Source: Verrucomicrobia bacterium UBA1412 (GTDB lineage: Bacteria; Verrucomicrobiota; Verrucomicrobiia; Limisphaerales; UBA1412). Taken from it: 7,242 nucleotides of DNA. Position numbers and translations under genes: made by a program. This document shows positions 1 to 5,005 of the stretch, in pieces (position 1 is the stretch's first letter; every line of letters begins with the position of its first letter). The stretch lies in NCBI GenBank assembly GCA_002305615.1, contig DBPU01000013.1, forward strand, positions 10,145 through 17,386, given 5' to 3'. Below the pieces are notes generated by a model that ran no database searches, was not told the origin of the DNA, and saw only the letters and a list, made by a program, of their open reading frames with translations.

Positions 1-674
1 TTGGGGGTCTCGGGCAGGTTAATGCCGTTCATGACGGTGCAGGCGGTTTTATAACCGGCTGAGCGGACGTGATCGACCACCGCCGGAGACCAATCCCCAT
101 AGGGGTAGCAGAAGTGATCCACAGCGACTCCGAATTTATCCTCCAGTTTCGCTTTGCTGGCGTAAATCTCCTCGCGAGCGCGAGCTGCATCGATTTTGCC
201 CAGAAACGGATGGGTAAGAGTGTGTGAGCCGATCATCTGTCCTTCCTGGAGCCACTCCCGGATTTGCCCTTCATCCATGAGGCGCTCTTCTGCCTCTCCT
301 TCAGCGACGTCCCATTCATTGGACTTGCCGATCATATCAGCCACGACAAACTGAATGGCGCAGAAATTTTCATTCACCAGATGGGGCAGACCGTAGCGGA
401 AGACGTTTTCATAGGCGTCGTCGAAAGTGATAACGATGCCGCTGCCAGAGGAGATGTTATCCCGAGCCACGTCATCCAGAGTTAAAGAAGGGAACCTGTT
501 TTCGCGCAAGACCTTGAGCTGTTTCCTGAAATAGGATTCGCCCATATAGAGACCCTTAATGCGAACTTTATCGGGGCGCGGTCCAAGCTTATGATAGGTG
601 AGGATAGGCAGCCCCAGCCGAAACAATTTCTTGAACGGCCCCAAACTCGAATAATACGAAGGAGGATATGCCAT
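1..674 (-). CDS. Polysaccharide deacetylase (CE4/NodB fold), C-terminus cut by window edge
   Basis: Metal-dependent deacetylase of the NodB/CE4 family, which removes N- or O-acetyl groups from polysaccharides such as chitin oligomers, peptidoglycan, poly-N-acetylglucosamine or xylan. The reading frame from the ATG at 674 is open to the left edge (224 complete codons). Seen in the translation: ILTYHKL at residues 24-30, the usual N-terminal strand; TFDDA at 83-87 (motif 1, predicted base D85 and metal ligand D86; the family usually has TFDDG); SHTLTHP at 150-156 (motif 2, metal ligands H151 and H155); and FCYPYGDW at 188-195 (motif 3). No signal peptide or membrane helix is visible, so it is probably cytoplasmic unless the true start differs. 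An upstream ATG near 695 is out of frame. Spacing before the ATG is G-rich but not a clear Shine-Dalgarno. Divergent from the oxidoreductase gene. Substrate cannot be told; the fold is confident. Confidence 0.9.
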   Translation of the reverse strand, partial: MAYPPSYYSSLGPFKKLFRLGLPILTYHKLGPRPDKVRIKGLYMGESYFRKQLKVLRENRFPSLTLDDVARDNISSGSGIVITFDDAYENVFRYGLPHLVNENFCAIQFVVADMIGKSNEWDVAEGEAEERLMDEGQIREWLQEGQMIGSHTLTHPFLGKIDAARAREEIYASKAKLEDKFGVAVDHFCYPYGDWSPAVVDHVRSAGYKTACTVMNGINLPETP

Positions 675-882
675 GTCCGCCCCCGGAGAATCTCATTTTT
701 CAGGGTGGTTCGCAAGCTTTGAACGCGGTGGATTTAAAATTCGTTATTTCGCGAAAAAAAGGCTGGATTTCGGGGCGGCTTCTGGTAGAATTACCTCGTT
801 TGAAATTTGAAGGCGCATGGTGACTTCTTGGATCAGAAGAGAGGGAGCTCGTGCGCGGAAAAGAGAAAGAAAGAAAGAAATT
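675..882. other. Divergent intergenic region with palindrome TTTCGCGAAA
   Basis: This 208-bp spacer lies between the divergent deacetylase (start 674) and oxidoreductase (start 883) genes. It holds a perfect 10-bp palindrome TTTCGCGAAA at 747-756, followed by an A-run, which could be an operator or could be chance. A weak plus-strand promoter candidate lies at 763-791. From about 840 to 882 the plus strand is strongly purine-rich (GA repeats) just ahead of the oxidoreductase start. No clear -35/-10 pair was found for the deacetylase gene on the minus strand. Confidence 0.5.
763..791 (+). promoter_or_regulatory. Weak candidate sigma70 promoter for the oxidoreductase gene
   Basis: The -10-like TAGAAT at 786-791 matches TATAAT at five of six positions. 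The -35 candidate CTGGAT at 763-768, 17 bp upstream, is poor. Transcription would begin near 798, leaving a leader of about 85 nt that ends in a purine-rich tract. The call rests mainly on the -10 box. Confidence 0.3.
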
Positions 883-2163
883 ATGAAGAAGATGGAAGTA
901 TCTCGCCGTCAGTTTATCAAGAGCTCGTCCGTACTGGCCGCCGGTGCGATGGTTGCTCCGTATGTAATCACCAGTCATGCCGCTCCCGTGGCGGACCTGA
1001 AGATCCGTATCGGTTTGGTCGGATGCGGTGGTCGTGGTCAGGGTGCTACCTGGGATGCGATTAATGGAGCCAAAGAACATGGTATCAAGGATATCAAAGT
1101 CGTTGCCGTAGGTGACGTTTTTGAAGAGAGAGCCAAAGGTTTTGCAGGAAGAGAAGGCCTCAATGCCGATAAGAACGATAAGATCGAGGCTTGTTTCGGA
1201 TTCGATAACTACAAGAAGGTTATTGATAATCCTGAAGTAAACTACGTCATTTTGGCAACCCCTCCCGGTTTCCGCGCTCAGCATTTCGCCTACGCCGTTG
1301 AAAAGGGTAAGAATACGTTTACCGAGAAACCGGTGTGCGTTGATTCCGCCACGGCTCGTCTTTTCCTCCAGGCCGCTGAAGCATCCGAGAAGAAGGGTTT
1401 GAAGATTGTTGCCGGTACCCAGCGCCGTCACCAACAGGGGTATGTCGAGACTGTTGAACAGCTGAAGAATGGCGTCATCGGAGACGTTCTCTCCATGGCC
1501 TGCTATTGGAATCAGGGCAACATTTGGAACAACCCCTGGGACATCAATAAGTCCGATATGGAGAATCAGCTCCGCAACTGGTACCACTATCTGTGGCTCT
1601 GCGGCGATCATATCGTCGAGCAGCATGTCCATAACGTCGACGTCTGCAACTGGGTCAAAGGTACGCACCCGGTCCGCGCCTATGCTATGGGCGGTCGCGA
1701 AGCTCTGAAGGGCCCCGGCGAAATCTGGGATCACTTTGCAGTGGAATACGAGTATGCCGACGGAAGCCGCATGTACAGCCAGTGCCGTCAGATTGACAAC
1801 ACCGACTCCAACGTGAGCGAAGTTATCGTAGGCACCAATGGTACCTCCAACCCGGCCGGCACGATCACCTTCAAGACCGGTAAGGTATGGCGCGCCAATC
1901 AGGGCCGTAACCCCTATGTCCAAGAGCACATGGACCTCATGACGGCCATCGCCGAGGACAAGAAGGTCAATGAAGCCAGACAGGTCGCCGAGTCCTGCAT
2001 CACTGCCATCATGGGCCGTGAATCCGCTTACTCCGGCCGCAAGACCTCCTGGGAAGATGTCATCGAAGGCGAACAGAGCGTAGTGCCCGAGAATCTGGTT
2101 GACCTGAATTCTCCGATCAAGCCCTGGAAAGCCCCGGTACCCAATACCTACGAGCTGGCATAA
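883..2163 (+). CDS. Tat-exported Gfo/Idh/MocA family oxidoreductase
   Basis: NAD(P)-dependent sugar oxidoreductase of the Gfo/Idh/MocA superfamily, 426 aa from the ATG at 883. The N-terminus carries a twin-arginine signal: SRRQFIK at residues 7-13, a hydrophobic stretch at about 14-30, and a likely cleavage near SHA-AP at 31-35, so the enzyme is probably exported folded with its cofactor. The Rossmann domain follows, with GLVGCGGRGQG at 44-54 (nucleotide-binding loop) and EKP at 148-150, the family's conserved lysine motif. The C-terminal domain has GDHIVEQHVHNVDV at 241-254, where H250 and D253 fit the catalytic His/Asp region. Start choice: an in-frame ATG at 817 would add 22 very basic residues ahead of the Tat motif, so 883 is preferred; ATG 892 is also possible. 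There is no good Shine-Dalgarno, only an A/G-rich tract. Substrate is unknown. A terminator follows. Confidence 0.92.
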   Translation: MKKMEVSRRQFIKSSSVLAAGAMVAPYVITSHAAPVADLKIRIGLVGCGGRGQGATWDAINGAKEHGIKDIKVVAVGDVFEERAKGFAGREGLNADKNDKIEACFGFDNYKKVIDNPEVNYVILATPPGFRAQHFAYAVEKGKNTFTEKPVCVDSATARLFLQAAEASEKKGLKIVAGTQRRHQQGYVETVEQLKNGVIGDVLSMACYWNQGNIWNNPWDINKSDMENQLRNWYHYLWLCGDHIVEQHVHNVDVCNWVKGTHPVRAYAMGGREALKGPGEIWDHFAVEYEYADGSRMYSQCRQIDNTDSNVSEVIVGTNGTSNPAGTITFKTGKVWRANQGRNPYVQEHMDLMTAIAEDKKVNEARQVAESCITAIMGRESAYSGRKTSWEDVIEGEQSVVPENLVDLNSPIKPWKAPVPNTYELA

Positions 2164-2175
2164 TATCAGCATCGC

Positions 2176-2192
2176 AGCCGGATTTACCGGCT
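2176..2192 (+). other. Small perfect hairpin after the oxidoreductase stop
   Basis: AGCCGG (2176-2181) pairs with CCGGCT (2187-2192) around the loop ATTTA, starting 13 nt after the stop codon. It has no T-tract, so it is not a terminator by itself. It may protect the mRNA 3' end or simply precede the real terminator at 2209-2241. Confidence 0.4.
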
Positions 2193-2208
2193 AAAGGCTA
2201 ATGATTCG

Positions 2209-2241
2209 AAAACGGTCGTTTCACATGAGACGGCCGTTTTT
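2209..2241 (+). terminator. Intrinsic terminator after the oxidoreductase gene
   Basis: A 14-bp stem is formed by 2209-2222 and 2227-2240 with the 4-nt loop ACAT and two G-T pairs. The right arm ends in TTTT and one more T follows, giving a run of five T. The left arm begins with AAAA, so the structure could also work on the minus strand. It lies 45 nt after the stop at 2163 and separates the two sugar-metabolism genes transcriptionally. Confidence 0.85.
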
Positions 2242-2289
2242 CTGTTGCCGGCAAGGGAAAAACGGTACGAAAAAAATTGGAGTTTTAGT

Positions 2290-2318
2290 TTGCCTTTGCC
2301 CTTAAAAAGGGGTAGAAA
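2290..2318 (+). promoter_or_regulatory. Candidate sigma70 promoter for the TIM-barrel gene
   Basis: TTGCCT at 2290-2295 and TAGAAA at 2313-2318 are separated by 17 bp, each matching the consensus at four of six positions. The promoter sits between the terminator and the next gene, which is where one is needed. It would give a leader of roughly 105 nt. The element overlaps two direct copies of AAAAAGGGG (2304-2312 and 2316-2324, 12-bp period) and an inverted repeat CCCTT-AAA-AAGGG at 2299-2311, which could bind a regulator. Confidence 0.4.
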
Positions 2319-2430
2319 AAGGGGAACAAACCCGACTCGCAGTGGGGCGCCCGGAGGAGAAAGATTTTATCCAGGGTGTGGTCATCCCGAGCGGAGAGTG
2401 TCAGAAAGAGTATTGAATAAATAAAAGATT

Positions 2431-3468
2431 ATGGGTAAAGCTATTTTTCACTCAAGTATCGAAGGGGGTCAACACGGACCCAAGGGATTAGAAGGTTTTC
2501 TGGCTTTTGCGAAGCAATCCGGAGCAGCCGGCGCTCAGCCGACCTGCTACATGCTTGAAGACGGCAAAGGCGGTTTCAAGAGCGCGGCCGAAGTCAAAGC
2601 CGCTTTCGCGAAGCACGGTCTGAAGTTTGACGGCATTAGCTGCCATTGCGTAACGTGGGTATTGGGCACAGCCTGGACCGGTTCCAAGACGATGCTGCCC
2701 TTCCTCTCCAGCGAAGTGGGCAAGAAATCCGCTCCCGAGATCGAGCGCTGGGCCGAAGACTACCTCAAGAAACTGATGGACCTGGCCGCCGAGCTGAAAG
2801 TGTTCGTCATGCCGATGTTCTGGGGTGTCTCTTTTGGTTGGGAATTGGCAACAGGCTATCCCTGGGGCTTCTTCAAGGCCGGTTATGATTTAGTGAAGGA
2901 AGGTCAGGAGCGTTTCATCAAGCAGAGCGCCGCCGTCCGCAAATATGCCAATGAGCGCGGTATCTACCTGGCTCACGAAATTCACCCGGGAACCGCAGCC
3001 TGCTGCGCCGATGATTTCAATATGCTGGTGGATATCTGCGACGGTGACAAATGTCTGACCGTCAATGCGGATCCTTCTCATTGTTGGGAAGGTGAGGATT
3101 GGGAAACCCGTTTCACCAAAGTGGGCAGCCGCGTGATCGGATGCCATGTGAAGAACCATGTCGTCCACAAGGGAATGCCCCTGCGCAGCATGGAAGCCGA
3201 TTGGAAGAAGCGCGCCATGCAGTTCACCGATCTCTCGACGGGCGACCTCAATATGGTCCGCTATGCCGAGCTGATGGAGAAAATCGGTTATGCCAAGCGT
3301 TACTGCCAGGTGATGGGTACGGCGACGGCTCCGCTCGTTGTGGAAGCTGAAAGCGCCTACCGCGATGGCGACGCCACCAGCGCCAACGGAATCCAATACG
3401 TTTCCAAAGACCTGTGCTTCCCGATGGCTGAAGGCAGCTTTGAAGATGGTCTCGGAGCCCAAGACTAA
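2431..3468 (+). CDS. Sugar phosphate isomerase/epimerase-like TIM-barrel protein
   Basis: A 345-aa protein of the xylose-isomerase-like TIM-barrel superfamily (AP_endonuc_2, sugar phosphate isomerase/epimerase type). These enzymes use a divalent metal to isomerise or epimerise sugars or to act on related keto compounds. Residues fitting the family's metal site: E183 in LAHEIHPG, D214 and H217 in NADPSHCWEG, H239 in GCHVKNH, and E305 in VVEAESA. There is no signal peptide, so it is probably cytoplasmic, unlike the Tat-exported oxidoreductase upstream. The ATG at 2431 is preceded by AATAAATAAAAGATT without a Shine-Dalgarno. Family members often sit beside Gfo/Idh/MocA oxidoreductases in sugar-catabolic loci, including keto-sugar routes for glycoside breakdown; a shared pathway here is inference. 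The closest activity cannot be named from sequence alone. Tandem terminator hairpins follow. Confidence 0.88.
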   Translation: MGKAIFHSSIEGGQHGPKGLEGFLAFAKQSGAAGAQPTCYMLEDGKGGFKSAAEVKAAFAKHGLKFDGISCHCVTWVLGTAWTGSKTMLPFLSSEVGKKSAPEIERWAEDYLKKLMDLAAELKVFVMPMFWGVSFGWELATGYPWGFFKAGYDLVKEGQERFIKQSAAVRKYANERGIYLAHEIHPGTAACCADDFNMLVDICDGDKCLTVNADPSHCWEGEDWETRFTKVGSRVIGCHVKNHVVHKGMPLRSMEADWKKRAMQFTDLSTGDLNMVRYAELMEKIGYAKRYCQVMGTATAPLVVEAESAYRDGDATSANGIQYVSKDLCFPMAEGSFEDGLGAQD

Positions 3469-3486
3469 TTGCTCCTGAATCAACGA

Positions 3487-3508
3487 AAAGAGAGTTGAGA
3501 CTCTCTTT
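3487..3508 (+). terminator. First of two tandem hairpins after the TIM-barrel gene
   Basis: AAAGAGAGT (3487-3495) and ACTCTCTTT (3500-3508) form a perfect 9-bp stem with loop TGAG. On the plus strand only TTT closes the right arm. On the minus strand the arm is followed by one more T, giving TTTT, so it may help stop readthrough from the convergent LRR gene. Confidence 0.6.
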
Positions 3509-3513
3509 GAATC

Positions 3514-3551
3514 AGAGGACGACTTTCTGTAGAGGAGAGCGTCCTCTTTTT
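3514..3551 (+). terminator. Intrinsic terminator after the TIM-barrel gene
   Basis: AGAGGACG (3514-3521) pairs perfectly with CGTCCTCT (3540-3547). The inner region can extend the stem through 3523-3527 with 3535-3539. The right arm runs into TTTTT (3547-3551). It lies 45 nt after the stop codon and is oriented to end the plus-strand transcript before the convergent LRR gene. Confidence 0.85.
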
Positions 3552-3619
3552 ATTTCACCGCTGCACCTCGACCGGGTGCAGCAAAGATATTCCGATCTTC
3601 CTCCTTCGCAATGCCGATC

Positions 3620-4687
3620 TCACGGTTCAGGAACCCAAATCCGGGTAGTGAAGCCATTCCATTCAGGAGTCGTCCAGCCCGGAGTTCCTTCAATGTAATG
3701 AAGTATCGTATTCCCATAAAATGCTCGAATAAAATTTTCTGCAGGGGACCCCTTGAAATAAACATTTTTCAAATTTTTACACTCTTGAAATGCTCTCTCT
3801 TCGATACGGTTAACACCCTCCGGAATTGTGACGCTTGTCAGACTGGTACATCTGGCGAATGCTTTATGACCAATACTTGTAACACTCCTCGGAATTGTGA
3901 CGTTTGTCAGACTGGAACAGCTGTGAAAGATCCCATTGTTAAGAGTGGTAACGCCCTGCGGAATAACGATTTTTGTCAAACTTTCACATCCAGCGAACGC
4001 ACTTCCTTCGATGTTTGTAACAGTATTGGGAATAGCGATGTATTTCAGACCGGAGCAGCCATAAAATGCCTCACCGTCAATAGAGGTAACACCCTCCGGG
4101 ATTGTGATGTTTGTCAGAGTAAAGCAACTGTAAAATGCCCCTCCGCCTATATCGGTAACGGTATTCGGGATAGTATAGGTCTCCTCTTTTTTTCCTGCGG
4201 GATAGGCCGTTATTGAAGACATATCTATTGTAAAGAGCACCCCATCCACACTGGTATAATTATTATTCCCTTGCGCAACTCTGATGTTCGTCAGGTTGGT
4301 GCAGTAAGAGAATGCTCCATTTCCGACGAGGGTGATACACTCCGGGATCGTAATGCTTGTCAGATTGGAGCAGCTACTAAATGCCGTGGGAAAAAAACGA
4401 GTAATACGATACGTCTTTCCCTTGTTGTTTGCAGTTGAGGGGATAGCAAATTCTTCCATTCCACTTGTTTTTCCTTCAACCCGAAGAAGAGAAGCAATTC
4501 CTTCTCCGGTAGCCTTATCCTTGGTATGAGGCCAATACACGAAGTCACCGTCAAAGAAGAAAGGTTTATGTTTTGGTATTTGCGAACCAATTACGAGCAA
4601 TACAATGAACAATAATAACAAAACACCCCCTGTCCAAAGACCGATTTTGGCCGTTCTCCGGAGAATTTTTGACAGCGTTTGATTCAT
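3620..4687 (-). CDS. Membrane-anchored BspA-type leucine-rich-repeat (LRR_5) protein
   Basis: A 355-aa protein with a basic N-terminus and a single hydrophobic segment at about residues 16-34, which should act as a signal anchor placing the rest outside the cytoplasmic membrane. Residues 102-315 are BspA/TpLRR-type repeats of 23 residues with the pattern AFxxCxxLTxxxIPxxVTxIxxx, starting at 102, 125, 184, 207, 230, 253, 276 and 299. Between the second and third lies the variant segment VDGVLF...AYPAGKKEETYTIP, common in this family. The C-terminus (HYIEGTPGWTTPEW, 330-343) resembles the GTxGW cap of such proteins. Known relatives are surface proteins implicated in adhesion or protein binding; the partner is unknown. 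The ATG at 4687 has GGGAG about 20 nt upstream, too far for a usual Shine-Dalgarno. The gene is more AT-rich than its neighbours, which may indicate transfer. Confidence 0.9.
   Translation of the reverse strand: MNQTLSKILRRTAKIGLWTGGVLLLLFIVLLVIGSQIPKHKPFFFDGDFVYWPHTKDKATGEGIASLLRVEGKTSGMEEFAIPSTANNKGKTYRITRFFPTAFSSCSNLTSITIPECITLVGNGAFSYCTNLTNIRVAQGNNNYTSVDGVLFTIDMSSITAYPAGKKEETYTIPNTVTDIGGGAFYSCFTLTNITIPEGVTSIDGEAFYGCSGLKYIAIPNTVTNIEGSAFAGCESLTKIVIPQGVTTLNNGIFHSCSSLTNVTIPRSVTSIGHKAFARCTSLTSVTIPEGVNRIEERAFQECKNLKNVYFKGSPAENFIRAFYGNTILHYIEGTPGWTTPEWNGFTTRIWVPEP
3794..4138 (-). repeat. Five tandem 69-bp units encoding the LRR_5 repeats
   Basis: Residues 184-298 of the LRR protein are five back-to-back 23-residue units (5 x 69 bp), each beginning AF or IF and containing a Cys at unit position 5 and an IP at about positions 14-15. 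The DNA copies are diverged rather than identical, so this is an old protein repeat, not a recent expansion. A sixth, incomplete unit (299-315) lies at 3743-3793, and two earlier units (102-147) lie at 4247-4384. Confidence 0.85.
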
Positions 4688-4742
4688 AGTGTTGTTTGCG
4701 GTTTTCTCCCAAGTGGAAGTGCTTCTGACAAAATACGCTATG

Positions 4743-4772
4743 AATATAACGTTAAGGCAGGCAAATAGACAA
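4743..4772 (-). promoter_or_regulatory. Candidate sigma70 promoter for the LRR gene
   Basis: Read on the minus strand, TTGTCT (4772-4767) and TATATT (4748-4743) are 18 bp apart, matching the consensus at four and five of six positions. The leader would be about 48 nt. A perfect TATAAT also occurs on the minus strand at 4783-4778, but its -35 region is poor. Which of the two is used cannot be decided. Confidence 0.4.
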
Positions 4773-4837
4773 GTGTAATTATAAAAAATACGAAGCGTCG
4801 TCTCGGAGTGTTTGGAGGGAAAAGTAGAAAAGAAAAA

Positions 4838-4923
4838 TGGTGGTAGGAACTGGATTCGAACCAGTGAAGGCGTTAGCCAGCAGATTTACAGTCTGCCCCC
4901 GTTGGCCACTTGGGTATCCTACC
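4838..4923 (-). tRNA. tRNA-Tyr (anticodon GTA), CCA encoded
   Basis: A class II tRNA with a long variable arm. Acceptor strands GGTAGGA (5', 4923-4917) and TCCTACC (3', 4848-4842) pair fully. The discriminator is A at 4841 and the CCA at 4840-4838 is encoded. The T-arm is ACTGG-TTCGAAT-CCAGT, and the anticodon stem-loop is GCAGA-CTGTAAA-TCTGC with GTA at 4889-4887. The layout matches known bacterial tRNA-Tyr, including the CCAAGTGGCCAA D-arm region. After the CCA the transcript is T-rich (TTTTTCTTTTC), and a very short hairpin before a T6 run at 4784-4789 might end transcription, but no convincing terminator is seen. Confidence 0.97.
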
Positions 4924-4940
4924 ACCCGTAACGAGGGCCG

Positions 4941-4968
4941 ATCATACCTGGAATTTGACGCTTGTCAA
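4941..4968 (-). promoter_or_regulatory. Strong sigma70 promoter for tRNA-Tyr
   Basis: On the minus strand a perfect -35 TTGACA (4968-4963) is followed after 16 bp by TATGAT (4946-4941), five of six. Transcription would begin near 4935-4933, about 10 nt before the mature tRNA 5' end at 4923. It is the best promoter match in the window and fits a stable-RNA gene. Confidence 0.8.
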
Positions 4969-4977
4969 GCTTGTCAA
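4960..4977. repeat. Tandem 9-bp repeat GCTTGTCAA x2 in the divergent promoter region
   Basis: GCTTGTCAA occurs twice without a gap (4960-4968, 4969-4977). Copy 1 supplies the minus-strand -35 of the tRNA-Tyr promoter and copy 2 supplies the plus-strand -35 TTGTCA proposed for ffh. Flanking TTTGAC (4954-4959) and GTCAAA (4973-4978) also form an inverted repeat. Confidence 0.7.
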
Positions 4978-4998
4978 AGCAAGAAAATCGTTTAGACT
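4971..4998 (+). promoter_or_regulatory. Candidate sigma70 promoter for ffh, possibly giving a leaderless mRNA
   Basis: TTGTCA (4971-4976, five of six) and TAGACT (4993-4998, four of six) are 16 bp apart. A start site 6-8 nt beyond the -10 would fall at about 5004-5006, at or next to the ATG at 5006. This would leave almost no 5' leader, consistent with the absence of a Shine-Dalgarno. The -35 region overlaps that of the divergent tRNA promoter. A more distant promoter cannot be excluded. Confidence 0.5.
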
Positions 4999-5005
4999 CT
5001 AAATC

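Noticed and set aside
817..882. Longer start for the oxidoreductase at ATG 817
   Set aside because: It would put 22 highly basic residues before a standard Tat signal. The start at 883 gives a normal Tat peptide length, though 817 is not strictly excluded.
700..2172. Minus-strand 490-codon open frame opposite the oxidoreductase gene
   Set aside because: The plus strand encodes a full Gfo/Idh/MocA protein with all family motifs. The antisense frame resembles no family and is open because of codon bias in the real gene.
2890..3483. Minus-strand 197-codon open frame opposite the TIM-barrel gene
   Set aside because: It overlaps a well-supported TIM-barrel coding sequence and even crosses its terminator hairpin; no family features are seen.
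3743..4138. Possible CRISPR-like or tandem DNA repeat array at 69-bp spacing
   Set aside because: The copies are diverged, contiguous and in frame, and translate into LRR_5 units. There are no spacers, so it is a coding repeat.
3611..4216. Plus-strand 201-codon open frame with a repeated Cys-rich pattern (CDxCQT) opposite the LRR gene
   Set aside because: Its period is the 69-bp period of the LRR repeats read in antisense. The repeat units happen to lack stops in that frame, and there is no start signal, so it is a shadow rather than a gene.
4784..4803. Terminator for tRNA-Tyr or promoter-proximal hairpin (ACGA-CGCT-TCGT then T6 on the minus strand)
   Set aside because: The stem is only 4 bp, too weak to call a terminator, although the T-run is real.
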